Source of the DNA: Smallanthus sonchifolius
Taxonomy: Eukaryota; Streptophyta; Magnoliopsida; Asterales; Asteraceae
Assembly: GCA_023525975.1 (NCBI GenBank)
Contig: CM042042.1
Span: 6,455,501 to 6,519,500, forward strand
Length of the DNA: 64,000 nt
Direction: 5' to 3'
The stretch's first letter is position 1, and every line of letters starts with the position of its first letter. This document shows, one piece after another, positions 35,004 to 45,520 of this stretch. A program made the position numbers and the translations under genes. The notes beneath the pieces are model-generated. The model did not search any database and was not told the DNA's origin. It saw only the letters and a program-made list of their open reading frames with translations.

Positions 35004-35253
35004 TGACGACGTATGATGAAAGGATCATACGTAAAGGGCCTAAAAGAAAGAAATCTAACTTCTTAAACCACCATAAGGGCCCACGAGAAGAAGCAACCAA
35101 TAAGAAAGGGGCCGTCACTATCATACGGTTAGAGGAAAGATAATGTAAAAATCCTATAAATAGAAGGTGATCTCATAGATGAAAGGGATCCAGAAACTTG
35201 TACTTGATTGAATTCGGGAATTATTATCAAAGTGGAGCTTTTACGTCTCTTCA
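35004..35253 (+). repeat. 3' LTR
   Basis: 250 bp, differing from the 5' LTR at three positions: one near base 31 (G to A), and two around the sequence GGTTAAAGGAAAGAG (A to G and G to T). No indels. It is followed by the ATTAT duplication. Confidence 0.92.
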
Positions 35254-35456
35254 ATTATATTTCGAGTTTTCTTATAATAAAGAATAATTTAAAATAAATG
35301 TGTTTTATTAGTATAATTAATATTTTTCTTAAAGATATATATTATTATTAAAATATAGAGGTGTATTTAATGAGAGAGATACGAGAAAAAAATGATGAAA
35401 ATAAATATGGAGGCGACACGTGACATGTAAAACCTTTATTTATTATATAGTATAGA

Positions 35457-36066
35457 TATAGATATTTTTATAGATTCTTTTTATTGACATTAACTAGATA
35501 AGGTTTAGCGAGACAATTAGAATGAAATAACGAAAATTTTTATTATCATACGTTTTGATAGAATGAAACTAACGTGCACATTCACATTGGTTTGGAACCA
35601 GAAACCAATATCCAATCCGATATGAAACAATAGTGAAACTGGTACCAATCTAATCGTATATGCCATATTGAAATCGGGTTGAGAATATATTCGTTAAAAC
35701 CTGATTAAACAAGACCAGTTTCCTCCCTTATAAACAGTTTTCTAATCCGAACCGGTTTCACCCGGTTCTAACTTTCTTTCACTTGATCGGAACCAGTTTT
35801 AAAACCAGAATAAAGTTTTGCAGTAAAGTACATGGATGGTTCCTATGATATGTCTAAGTTTTGGATTTGGTTCTTAAGTATGAAAAAGAGCACTCACAGT
35901 CCAAAACTATACATAAACATAACACCAATAGTTCTCAAATTAGATGGACGTTAATTTTTGTTATTAGTGGAAATAAAATGAACAAAATATCCTTAATATT
36001 AAAAAACAAAAATAAATTAAAAAACCGCTTAAATAATCAAAACCCTAATGTACACACACCCTACAT
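35457..36066. other. Intergenic, decayed repeats
   Basis: No gene. A stretch at about 35570-35800 is rich in GGAACCAG and CCGGTTT words, typical of degraded hAT-type elements. Confidence 0.35.
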
Positions 36067-36280
36067 TTGAGGGGGCGTTTGGGATTACTTCTCAAAACTA
36101 CTTATTAACTTTTTCAAAAAGTTAATAAGTAGTTTTGAAAAGTAAGTGAGACTTACTTTTCAAAAACTACTTATTTCTTCTATATTTCTATCTTATTTTG
36201 ATTTATCCAAACAAACTTTTAACTTATTAACTTTTAAAGTTAATAAGTAGGTTAATAAGTATTCCCAAACACCCCCTGAA
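36067..36280. mobile_element. hAT-type MITE
   Basis: Ends TTGAGGGGGCGTTTGGGATT and, read inward from the right, TTCAGGGGGTGTTTGGGAAT match with few mismatches. The interior holds a near-perfect 33-bp palindrome (TACTTATTAACTTTTT / AAAAAGTTAATAAGTA). No ORF. Confidence 0.65.
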
Positions 36281-36819
36281 TAGTCAAACCCTTCCCCTCT
36301 CAGGTCAGAAATCGTCAGCCACCATCTCCGGCGGAGACCACCACCACCAGCATTCGACATTTCGACCCGTTTTTCCGGTTGTCTTTCAAGGGGTGTTCGT
36401 GTGGGTTCACAATGGTCCCCATATCCCTCTTTATTTTCGTTTCCAGTCAAAATCCACCATCTCCGGTCATAACCCAAGTTCTAATTTCATAAGCAAAATC
36501 AAATTCATCACCCCGGACAAGTTGTTACTTTATTTGGGTATTGGAAAACAACCGGATTAGATCAACAAAATGTTACTTCAGATTAATACAATTTTGATTC
36601 AAACCCATAACCCAAGGATCGCACACAGGTTTCTTTTGAACTGATATGATTTTGATTCAAATACGCAAACCCATTTAGCTAACGATTCATTTTTGTTGCA
36701 TCAGGGAATCGGTTAGTTAGTTGATTCATTCTTTAACGCGTTGTTTAATCCATGAATTTTGAACTTTGGGTTTGCCTGCCAACTGTTCGACGTAATGCCT
36801 CAGTGAATTTAAGAACAGT

Positions 36820-38301
36820 ATGAGACCCAAGTTACCAAACCCTTTCAAATCTTCAAAACTCAAGATCTTTACAATGCTGGTTACAAAAATCACAGCCTTG
36901 TTGAACCACCCTTTAACCATTAAACAAGTGAAGCATCTCCATGCTTTGATACTGATTAACGGTCTTAACCATCTTGAGCCAATGATAATCACCCAAATTA
37001 TTACAACACCATCAAGCCGTTCTCAAGCTGATATCCGTTATCTTGGATCACTCATCCGATACTCGAAACACCGAAATGTCGTTGCAAGAACGTCTGTTGT
37101 TCAGTTTTTGTACCAACACGGCGAGTTTCGAGAAGCATTGGATGAGTATTTGCATATGCAGAGAGCAGGGCTCTTACCTTGTAGTTCTGCGGTTGCATAT
37201 GCCATAAACGCGTTTACGCGGTTAGGGAGTCGGGTTGGTGGGATCATGGTACATGGTCAGGTTTATGGGTATGGGTTATGTGGGGATGTTCATGTGGGAA
37301 CTGCTTTAGTGGGATTTTATACAAAGTTTGATGATATGGAGAACGCGATGAAGGTGTTTGATGAAATGTATGAAAGGAACACACCGTCGTATGTGATACG
37401 TAGGTGCTTAGAATTAGGGGATTTGTCCATGGCGGAACGTGTGTTTTCCGAGACGGGGGATAAAGATATCGAGTCTTGGAATGCTATGATTTCATGGTAT
37501 ACGAGGACACGAGACATGGAGAAAGCGATAGCTACATTTGGACCAATGCCGGTTAAAACTTCAGCTTCATGGACCGCGATGATCACTGGTTATGTAGAAT
37601 TGGGGAACATGGAAATCGCACGTAACTTTTATGATGTGATGCCTGAACAAAATGTTGTTTCTTGTGTCCAAATGATCGATGGGTGTTCAAACAACGGAGA
37701 TGTTGGATCTGCACGTGAGATATTCGATGAGATGGGTGTGAAAGATGGCTTGTTGTATGATGCTATGATCACTTGTTATGCTCAGAATGGCCGTCCAAAA
37801 GAGGCACTCCAGCTGTTTGATGAAATGCTTCAACCAAATGTGAACATTCAACCGAGAAACATGACATTAGCTACTATTATAAACATTTGTGCTCAATCAG
37901 GGAACTTGATTTTTGGATCTTGGATTCACGAGACGTTAATGAAACAAATGAGGATCGTGATGGATGATCACGTGGGTGTTGCGTTAATCGAGTTATATGC
38001 AAAATGTGGGCGTGTTGATAAAGCTTACGGGTTGTTTCATGGTTTGCAAAAGAAACATGTGGATGTATATACCACACTGATATTGGCTTGTAGTAGGAAC
38101 GGATGGAAACATGATGCTATCAGATTGTTTGAAGAGATGCTGGAGGCTAATATCTGCCCGAATTTGGTAACCTTTTCGGGACTTTTAACCGCTTTGAACC
38201 ATACCCCTATGGTCCAAGAAAGTAGCCATGGCTTCAATTATGCTAACCCATTAGCCCCTCAAAGACCATTGAACCATAAATACCCATTCCGGGACCATTA
38301 A
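36820..38301 (+). CDS. PLS-type pentatricopeptide repeat protein, C-terminally truncated
   Basis: Intronless ORF of 493 residues. The likely start is ATG 36874 (MLVTKITALLNHP), residue 19, which matches family N-termini; the first in-frame ATG is 36820. Repeats show typical PPR phrases: NAMKVFDEM, WNAMISWYTR, WTAMITGYVELG, AREIFDEM, YDAMITCYAQNG and HDAIRLFEEMLEANICPN. PPR proteins bind organellar RNA and act in its processing or editing. It resembles the Arabidopsis At4g22760 group (from memory, about 580 residues). Homology ends near LTALNHTPMVQES, and the last about 30 residues are unrelated; the final repeats and E motif are absent here and downstream. It is either a pseudogene or a shortened gene. 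Confidence 0.8.
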   Translation: MRPKLPNPFKSSKLKIFTMLVTKITALLNHPLTIKQVKHLHALILINGLNHLEPMIITQIITTPSSRSQADIRYLGSLIRYSKHRNVVARTSVVQFLYQHGEFREALDEYLHMQRAGLLPCSSAVAYAINAFTRLGSRVGGIMVHGQVYGYGLCGDVHVGTALVGFYTKFDDMENAMKVFDEMYERNTPSYVIRRCLELGDLSMAERVFSETGDKDIESWNAMISWYTRTRDMEKAIATFGPMPVKTSASWTAMITGYVELGNMEIARNFYDVMPEQNVVSCVQMIDGCSNNGDVGSAREIFDEMGVKDGLLYDAMITCYAQNGRPKEALQLFDEMLQPNVNIQPRNMTLATIINICAQSGNLIFGSWIHETLMKQMRIVMDDHVGVALIELYAKCGRVDKAYGLFHGLQKKHVDVYTTLILACSRNGWKHDAIRLFEEMLEANICPNLVTFSGLLTALNHTPMVQESSHGFNYANPLAPQRPLNHKYPFRDH

Positions 38302-38529
38302 ACCACTTGAGCTGGGTTCAACAAAATCACCATGGTGTAGGGTTGGATACAGTTACAATGCCTTTTCCCCATCATGGGTCGGGTTATTTGGTTCGGATCG
38401 AATAAAGTTCCATTGACATCAAGTCTACTAGCCAAGTACATCCTCCAAGATCATTAAACCATGTGGTTGTGGTTAAAGAAAGCCACCCTGGGTTAATACT
38501 CAATACCAAGAGCCTATAAGGTAGGAGGG

Positions 38530-38935
38530 TAAACGAACCCAGTCGAGTCGAGTTGAGCCCGAGCTCACCTGAGCTCGGCGTGTTTAGCACTATATTTCTA
38601 AAACTCGAGCTCGGGTAAGGATTGACTCGTTTATTATTTGTTAATCATTTAATTATTTTATTTATTTTATATATATTTATAATTATAGTTTTTACTTATA
38701 GCATTACATATATTTTTTAATTTTTTTTATGATAATTTTATGTATAATAATAATCGTTATGTAAATATATAAATAATATGCTCGTTTAGCCGGCGAGCCT
38801 AGTTAAGCTTGATATGTGAAGCTTGGGCTTGAGCTTGTTTGTTAAATAAGCTTCAATATAAGCTCACAGGTTCGAGCTTGTTTGAGCTCACGTCGATTCG
38901 AGCTTTTAGCAAGTCGACATCGAGTAGCTAACCGA
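38530..38935. mobile_element. GAGCTCGAGC-rich hAT-type relic
   Basis: Repeated words GAGCCCGAGCTCACC, ACTCGAGCTCGGGT, TTGAGCTTGTTTG and TCGAGCTTGTTTGAGCTCAC flank an AT-rich centre. This composition is typical of a widespread plant hAT MITE group. Exact ends are not resolved. Confidence 0.35.
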
Positions 38936-39440
38936 TGGCATGTGCTATTAAGGTATTACTCCATCCAATACAAGTAAACCGTAAGAATGTTACCTTATTT
39001 CATTACATAAAACATGTGATTAAAGTTGATTGTAACAAATTTATCTATATACTTTAATCATTATGTTTATACTCTATTGTATAACCGGTAAAGCATCATT
39101 CACAGCACTGATGGAACAGACAAAGAACCATCAATTACGGTCGCCGGTGGTGGTGGTGGGGGGAGAAAAGAGGGTAGAATATATAACGTTTTTTTTACTA
39201 TTTGAATTTTTTTGAAAGGAATCTGTAATGGTATTTTGGTCACTTCAGGGAAAAAAAAGTTAACTGTTAAATGCAATGACGTTAGCCATCTGGACTCAAA
39301 TGTAGTAAAAAAATGAAAAGTCAGGGGTTTAGACCGAGGCTTTAAATCATAATGAATTCTACTAGTTAAAATGGATAAAAGTCAGAGACTTAAATATTAA
39401 TTTACTTTAAAAATAAAAATAGACACACATTAGTCTAATA

Positions 39441-39828
39441 TCTATATTTATACCATATAATAAATAAATGTTTTAGTGGGTCACTTGTCGCCCTCCTGTG
39501 CTTCGTCAACCATTTTCCCCCGAATCTCTCTCCTATTAATTATCCCGCTTATCTCTTTTATTAAATGATAATGATCTTTATAATTTTTTTATAAAACGTT
39601 TTTTATTTAAAAAAAAATAGGTTTGTTCATAAAATATTTTTATAAATTAAACATTTCTTTCATTTTTTTTATAAAACATTTTAAAAAATAACTACATAAG
39701 GTTTCTAGAACTTGAATTAAAAAAAAAACTATGTAATATATCATAAATATAAAATATATAAATTTTCATTACTAAGTATATAACATTGCATATATTCAAA
39801 CACGTGTAATATACCGATTTCAACCTAC
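39441..39828 (+). mobile_element. Helitron, plus strand, diverged
   Basis: Starts at TCTATATTTATACCATATAA after A and ends in a degenerate hairpin (CACGTGTAATATACCG) followed by ATTTCAACCTAC and T. Internal T-rich pyrimidine blocks (ATCTCTCTCCTATTA) match other Helitron copies here. Confidence 0.5.
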
Positions 39829-41040
39829 TATAAATAATATATAAATGATTTAAATAAAATAAAATATATAGTTGAGATAGTTCCGTAGTTCAGTCTACAA
39901 CTCTACATTATCCTAAAATAAAACTTGTTTATATTTGTGTTGGCGTCCAACGTATCAAAACCCACCACATGCCCTCCAAGTTTACACCTCAATGACCCAT
40001 CCATTTCCATGGTTTGTATTTCAAGACCTGTGATTAACCAGTTACTTTTTATATTTGTTCTTATTATTAAATATATAAAGTTTCTTTTATGAAAAAAAAA
40101 ATGAAAACGGTATATACTTCACACGCGGTGAAGCCATTAATTTTTTTTTATTGGGGTCGTAAAATAAACAATTTTATATATGTTTCAATTTATTATTAGC
40201 TAATGATTAATTAAGATGTTAAATTATAAGAAAGTAGTGATGTTTGATACTGGTAGTAGAAAATTAGAATGTGTAATGGTTAAGTGATTGTGGGGCGTGA
40301 TCCATCATAGCCCGTGATTAGGCATGGAACACAACCCCTTTAGGGCTCAATCGATTGAGCGTGAATGGGCGCAAGCGTGAGGAGAATTACAGGCATTGGG
40401 CGCAGGAGTGTTGTTTTCAAAAAATCACATTCGTTTTAAATTGTTTAAATGTATATATTTTTTAATTAACAGGGATAGTGAAACCATTACACAGCTTAGT
40501 GATTGATATGACGAAACGTGAATCATTTTTTAGTGATTTCACTACACATAGTCTTATAAATATGTACTTGCTTTATTGTAAGAACTAGTAGTACGTGATT
40601 TAATGGTCGTAAAAGCATGCGTACTCTCAAGTGAGTGAGGCATCTCACGCCCTGAAGAGAGGGCAGTGTTCGCATGCCTCAATTGCATTACACCCAATCA
40701 CCATATGCCACCTCACATCTCACTCTCTCACATGATCTCACACCCATCCGTGAAATATCTCACAGGAATCCTCAACGCCCTCACTTTGAAGATGGGACGG
40801 TGTTTCCCTCAAATGATGATGCCACATCACCTCACTTGACTCCTTCATGGGGGTATACCCCCTTACCCTAAGTATTTAGAAGCATTTGAGAGTTTTATTC
40901 TTATTTAAACTATCGTTAAAATTATCACCGCTAATATTACCTAACAAGTGATTTTTAATTAAATAAATTGCTAAATTCAGTTTTATTGATGTGTATATAT
41001 TTTAATAATCTCATCTAAATATGTTTCTCCCACCATGCAT
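39829..41040. other. Intergenic, repeat-like, no gene seen
   Basis: Two GC-richer stretches, about 40265-40430 and 40620-40870, look transposon-derived (ATCTCACAGG/CACCTCAC word repeats). The 65-residue open frame in the second has low complexity and no motif. Confidence 0.35.
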
Positions 41041-41058
41041 ATAAAAAGGGGTGGATGT

Positions 41059-41240
41059 GTTGATTTATCAGAGTATGGATTATGGAGGTGTCGAGTTGGA
41101 ATTGACTTTTACATTAGTTTCAAGTTAGCTATGGAGGTGTCAGATTATCAAAATCTGGGCTATGGAGATATCGGCTTATCTGAGTGTGGACAATGGCAGC
41201 CTTATCAGAGTGAGAGCTATGAAGGTGTCGGATCTGCTTA
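41059..41240 (+). repeat. Degenerate tandem repeat
   Basis: Variants of GCTATGGAGGTGTCGG and TTATCAGAGTGTGGA alternate four or so times. The repeat keeps a frame open for 85 residues, but the product looks like a by-product of the repeat. Confidence 0.5.
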
Positions 41241-41398
41241 CCTGTCATCCTCTTATTGGTTGTTTTGGGTTGCCTATTCTAAAATTCCATAACATCAATG
41301 TCTATTTTATTAATTTTCTTGGTTAACTTGCCTATTTTCATGATTTTCCCTTTAGTTTTTGTATCATTTCTCTACACACATGGGTATGTTTTATATAA

Positions 41399-41822
41399 GG
41401 GGAGATTCAAATAAGAAATAGTTTTTCGCTAAAAAATATAAGAAATGACAAAAACGCTAAGAAACGATATCAAACGAACTCCGATTGAACTCATTTCAGC
41501 AGCGTTGGAACCGTCTCGTCGAACTCTACCATCTTAGCTTTTAGGGTTTAGATTTTACATTTGAATTTTAAGGTTTTAGCCTTAGGGTTTAGATTTTATG
41601 GTTTAGGTGTTTTTTTTGGGGGGTGGGGTGGGGTGTGGGTTTAGGTTTTTTTTTGGGGGGGGGGGGTAGGTTTTTGGGGGTGCGGGTGGAGGAGGGTTTG
41701 GGTTCCGGATTAGGGTTCTATGAGACGGTTCCAACGCTGCTGGAATGAGCTCAATCGGAGTTCGTTTGACTCACTTCTTAGTGTTTCTTAGCGAAAACCA
41801 CTTCTTAGTGGAACCTTCCTCG

Positions 41823-41825
<3 letters not shown>
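41399..41825. mobile_element. Long-TIR element with telomere-like words
   Basis: Left arm CAAACGAACTCCGATTGA and CAGCAGCGTTGGAACCGTCT is mirrored at the right by AGACGGTTCCAACGCTGCTG and TCAATCGGAGTTCGTTTG (one mismatch). The outer TTTTTCGCTAA/TTAGCGAAAA ends also pair, so arms are about 100 bp. Flanks TTATATA on both sides may be a target duplication. The centre is G-rich and repeats TTTAGGGTTTAG. Long arms suggest a Mutator-type MITE. Confidence 0.6.

Positions 41826-41862
<37 letters not shown>
41824..41862. repeat. TA microsatellite
   Basis: About 19 perfect TA dinucleotides next to the right edge of the long-TIR element. Confidence 0.9.
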
Positions 41863-41865
<3 letters not shown>

Positions 41866-42168
41866 AGTTAGAAACTACAACCATTACATTTACATTATTT
41901 CTTTTAATTTTAAACTATTAAAGATTGAAAAAATGTATTATTATTTTCGTTTTTTCTATCATATATCATTATATATGTATGAATACAAATATATACATAC
42001 ACGTATGTATGCATATGAAGACTGAAGTTGACAATATATAGAAAAGAGAAAGCAAGAAAACGTGAAATATGAGAGTGTGGTACTTCTCTTTATGACTCAT
42101 TAATTTGAGCTCAAAACTTTACAACACCAACTCAATTCAACTCCTCCATCTCCATCTCCGCTACAACC

Positions 42169-42477
42169 ATGTCAATGCCCTACCTCTTCTACCACCATCA
42201 ACCACCACACACCGCCAAGAAACACTGGAGGATCTCCCGCTCACTCCACAAGTTTCTCCGATCAATTTTCCGGCCTAAACACAACCATAATACCACCTCA
42301 CTTATAGAAGGGCCTTTCTACGTCTATGACACTTCTAGTGCACTAGCTACCATCCCCGAAGTGCCCGAGACGTTGCCGGAGTTCGATGGGCTTTCGCCGG
42401 AGATGGAGTCTTTGGTTGCAAGGACAGTGTCCGATCAGTTTATGCCTAGCACTTCTCTTGGTATATCATGTGTTTGA
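42169..42477 (+). CDS. Unrecognised 102-residue protein
   Basis: ATG at 42169 has a good context (ACAACCATGTC) after a CT-rich leader of the kind seen in plant 5' UTRs. The product begins MSMPYLFYHHQPPHTAKKHW, has a basic middle (SRSLHKFLRSIFRPKHNH) and an acidic, Pro/Glu-rich C-terminal part (IPEVPETLPEFDGLSPEMES) ending SDQFMPSTSLGISCV. No signal peptide or membrane segment. Its GC content stands above the AT-rich flank, which favours a real gene. A GTATATC near the end could be a splice donor, but no second exon is evident before the Helitron at 42664. Family unknown. Confidence 0.55.
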   Translation: MSMPYLFYHHQPPHTAKKHWRISRSLHKFLRSIFRPKHNHNTTSLIEGPFYVYDTSSALATIPEVPETLPEFDGLSPEMESLVARTVSDQFMPSTSLGISCV

Positions 42478-42663
42478 TAGTTTTACATAGCTTGCAAAAG
42501 GTTTACTTTTATTTGTGTAATATAATGGCATGTATTATTATTGTCTTTCAAAGATTAAAATATCTTTAGGAGTTTTAATAATGCATATATATGAGCAATA
42601 TTACCTTTTTATTTGCAAGATTGTATGATTTATATATGATTTTTTGTGTAAAATATATGAATA

Positions 42664-43131
42664 TCTATACTATATAGTAAGTAAAGGTTTTTAATGACAC
42701 GTGTCATCTCCATATTTATTCTCATTATTTTTTCTTTGCCTCTATCTCTTATTAGATGTACCTAAATCTTTTAATAATAGTATATTTTTAAATAAAATAC
42801 TAATTATACTAACAAAACACATTTATTTTAAGTTATCACTTATTATAAAATTTTTGAAATCTAATTATGTAATTTTATTTTTAATCAAATAGTAAATGAA
42901 ATTCAAATTTAATTAAATAGTAATTAACGTATTTTCAAAATCCAATTATATATTAATTTTAAATATTTTGAATTTTATTTTCGATCCTTATTACATTTAA
43001 TATATTTTTACATCTGTAAAATATATAAAAAAGATTTAATAATTTTATGTATAATACTTTTCACCACGTGTGTAATACACGGGTTCTAAGCTACTTTTCA
43101 CCCCGTGTGTAATACACGGGTTCTAAGCTAG
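42664..43131 (+). mobile_element. Helitron A, with doubled 3' terminator
   Basis: Begins TCTATACTATATAGTAAGTA after A and ends TTCTAAGCTAG before T. The terminal segment is present twice in tandem: CTTTTCACC + hairpin + GGGTTCTAAGCTA at about 43057-43093 and again at 43094-43131. The hairpin is CCGTGTGTAATACACGG. No ORF of note. Confidence 0.75.
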
Positions 43132-43159
43132 TGTATATATGTATATATATACACACACA

Positions 43160-43577
43160 CTAGCTTAGAACACGTGTATTACACACGGTGTGAAAAATAT
43201 CAATGCATAAAATTCTTAAATCTTTTTTATATATTTTACAGATGTAAAAATATATTATATACTAAGGATCAAAAACAAAATTCAAAATATTTAAAAATTA
43301 ATATATAATTGGATTTCGAAAATACATTAATTACTATTTAATATAATTTGACTTTAATTTAGTATTTTAAAGTTTTCTTATAATATATGATAATTTAAAA
43401 TAAATGTATTTTATTAGTATAATTAGTTTTCTTTATATATATATATATATATATATATTATTAAAAGATAAAAGATAGGGGTGCATTTAATAAGAGGGAG
43501 AGACAGGGAAAAAATGGTGATAATGAATATGGAGGTGACATGTGGAATTGAAAAACCTTTATTTATTATATAATAGA
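43160..43577 (-). mobile_element. Helitron B
   Basis: Minus-strand member of the same family: 3' end CTAG at 43160-43163 with its hairpin (CGTGTATTACACACGG), 5' end TATAATAGA at 43569-43577. It faces Helitron A, 3' end to 3' end, across a 28-bp TA/CA-rich spacer (43132-43159). A TA microsatellite lies inside at about 43434-43460. Confidence 0.72.
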
Positions 43578-43975
43578 TATATTCAATTTTATAAACTTTA
43601 AATTTGAAGTAATATCCCATAACCGTTTGTGAATCATCTATAGGTTATAAGTTTGATTTCTCTTAATTTCATGTCTTCGTGGTTTGTAAAATCAATTTAA
43701 TTACTAATATGATGTCTAGCCTAGACATGGCTTTAACAAGGTTGAAATTCATTTCTAGCTTTCGTCTTATCTCTACAACAACAAAGTGATATTAATTTGT
43801 TTAAAAGGGGTAACGATTAATTATATTTGATAGCGGGTTAAATACATAAACTATATACATTATAAATTTATAATACTATTGAAAGCTTCTTTTAAAAAGT
43901 AACTTTAAAGTCTCATGTATTCATGTGAAAACTTTAGGGTTTACTTTCGACACGTTTACCATTTTATTTAGGCAA

Positions 43976-44075
43976 ATTGGTTTTTAATAATCCAAACTAT
44001 AACTCACTGGCTGATAATACATCTCAATTTTCACTTTTGTTGTCAATGGCAGTTCCAGTAGCACAATCCATTTAA
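43976..44075. mobile_element. Partial copy of the 8589-8946 MITE
   Basis: AAATTGGTTTTTAATAATCC, ACTGGCTGATAAT and TCACTTTTGTTGTCAA follow the order of the left half (and complement of the right half) of the element at 8589. The other arm is missing. Confidence 0.5.
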
Positions 44076-45013
44076 TGACAAGGCTTTGAGGAATACAAGA
44101 TGAAGAGTTTGTTGTCTATGGTAATCCACCATCAAATACCTAAAGGAGGATGCAACTGGATGGCTAAGGGGGAGAGCAGTCACTTAGATTCATCATGACA
44201 CTAGAATCGTTTCGATCCATAATGTTTGAATGGTTGTAGTTAGAGAATTAATGAAGTCAAGATATCAATTTGATACATTTGATCTCGGTCTTTGACTCTT
44301 ACATATAAAAAGAAACAATATGTATAAGTCGAATATGTACATAAAATAACATGCTCATAACATTTTAATCGGTCCATAAAATTCAATTCCTTCATATTCC
44401 AATTCCTATTTAAATAATCACTGAACTAAACACACCTGACTTTATTGGATATAATTACTGGTACTAGTTGACGACAAGTTTGCTTAATTGATGTATTCCT
44501 CTAAGCGTTAATGGTTCGATTTGCCTAAAACTGAAAATTCTAGTTTTTGGTTAACAGAAATTGTTGGATATTGGTTTTTCACCATTTGACCTATTATTTG
44601 CATGACTCTCGATGCTTTCATGAGGATAGTTCAAGTTTTTATCTCTCAATGGTTGAAGAATTCCATGATGTATCTTGTTCCCTGAAAAATTATATGTAAT
44701 CACAATACATAACAATAGTAATGCGTAACTTCGTTAATACACCGTATTCTTATTATCATCATGTATTATATAAACGAATAAAAGAAAACGGTCATCTCTT
44801 TATATGTATTTTGTGCAACATTTTCAAGATGGGGCATAACTTGGTTGGTGTAACGGGTTTGTTTTTGTTAGGATGTAATGTGCTTAAGGTTGATTGACTC
44901 AGAAAATAGGAAAATCTCCTACCCGAAAAGAAAACCACAAAACAATATTTATGTGGTTTTATCTTTGATTTTGGATTGACTATGATGTATGAATTTAGGG
45001 GTGGCAATTTAGG
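44076..45013. other. Intergenic, no gene seen
   Basis: No recognisable coding motif or defined repeat. Short frames only. Confidence 0.4.
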
Positions 45014-45021
45014 AACACAAC

Positions 45022-45512
45022 CAGTGGCGGATCCAGGAATTTTTTTCAGGGGGTTCACTGTTTTTAGATGATCCAATTTCATAGGGCCGGACATAAAATT
45101 TTTCGGTTCGGTTCGATTGGTCGGGTCGGGTCGGGTCGGGCAGGGGCGGCTCAACCATTTTTGGAGGCCTAAAACGAAGAAAAAAACATGAAAATTATGC
45201 TTAAAATGTTCACAAAATCAACTAATTTGTATTTAAGAGTCATCTACTCATTTGTTTCTATCAATTTTTTACCTCTAATCATATGAATGCTCAAGAACAC
45301 ACATTTAGTTTAAGAAAGAGTTCTTAGTTTTATAGCTTCACAACCGGATCAAGCGAGCTGCAGTGGGCCGTGGGGTGGGCAGCGTCGTCAGGGGGTTCAC
45401 CCTATAATATTTTAGGGGGTTCACCCCAGTTTTTTTACCTACCGTTACACTAAAATTTCGAAACTCGGGGGGTTCCTGTGCACCCCCCGCTTCACTATTA
45501 CATCCGCCCCTG
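45022..45512. mobile_element. hAT-type element with 8-bp target duplication
   Basis: Ends CAGTGGCGGATC and ATCCGCCCCTG are inverted with one or two mismatches, and AACACAAC flanks both sides (45014-45021 and 45513-45520), as expected for hAT insertion. The interior has repeated CAGGGGGTTCAC words and another hAT-like start, CAGGGGCGGCTC, at about 45140, perhaps a nested element. No transposase. Confidence 0.7.
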
Positions 45513-45520
45513 AACACAAC

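Larger units (their letters stand above)
25042..35253 (+). mobile_element. Ty3/gypsy LTR retrotransposon, probably Tat lineage
   Basis: 10,212 bp, flanked by 5-bp duplications ATTAT (25037-25041 and 35254-35258). Order: LTR, PBS, gag, protease, reverse transcriptase, RNase H, integrase, tandem array, antisense gene, PPT, LTR. Integrase before the 3' end with no chromodomain, plus an antisense ORF and 3' tandem repeats, fits the Tat branch (Retand/Ogre relatives). The coding part carries four nonsense codons and three frameshifts, so this copy cannot make a full polyprotein. LTRs differ at 3 of 250 positions. Confidence 0.92.
23660..35456 (-). mobile_element. Helitron split by two later insertions
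   Basis: Three pieces (23660-23737, 24881-25041 and 35259-35456), read together in order, follow the layout of the complete Helitron at 18899-19325 and total about 437 bp. The first holds the 3' hairpin and a CTAC end; the last holds the 5' TC end (TATAGTATAGA on the plus strand). The first break contains nested Helitrons and the second the LTR retrotransposon, whose ATTAT duplication lies exactly at the join. Confidence 0.75.

Noticed and set aside
36193..36477. Minus-strand 94-residue ORF before the PPR gene
   Set aside because: It overlaps the MITE at 36067-36280 and has only Gly/Arg-rich low-complexity sequence.
40674..40871. 65-residue ORF as a gene
   Set aside because: Low-complexity His/Thr/Ser/Pro composition in repeat-like DNA with no motif.
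41035..41292. 85-residue ORF as a gene
   Set aside because: It follows a degenerate tandem DNA repeat, which explains the open frame.
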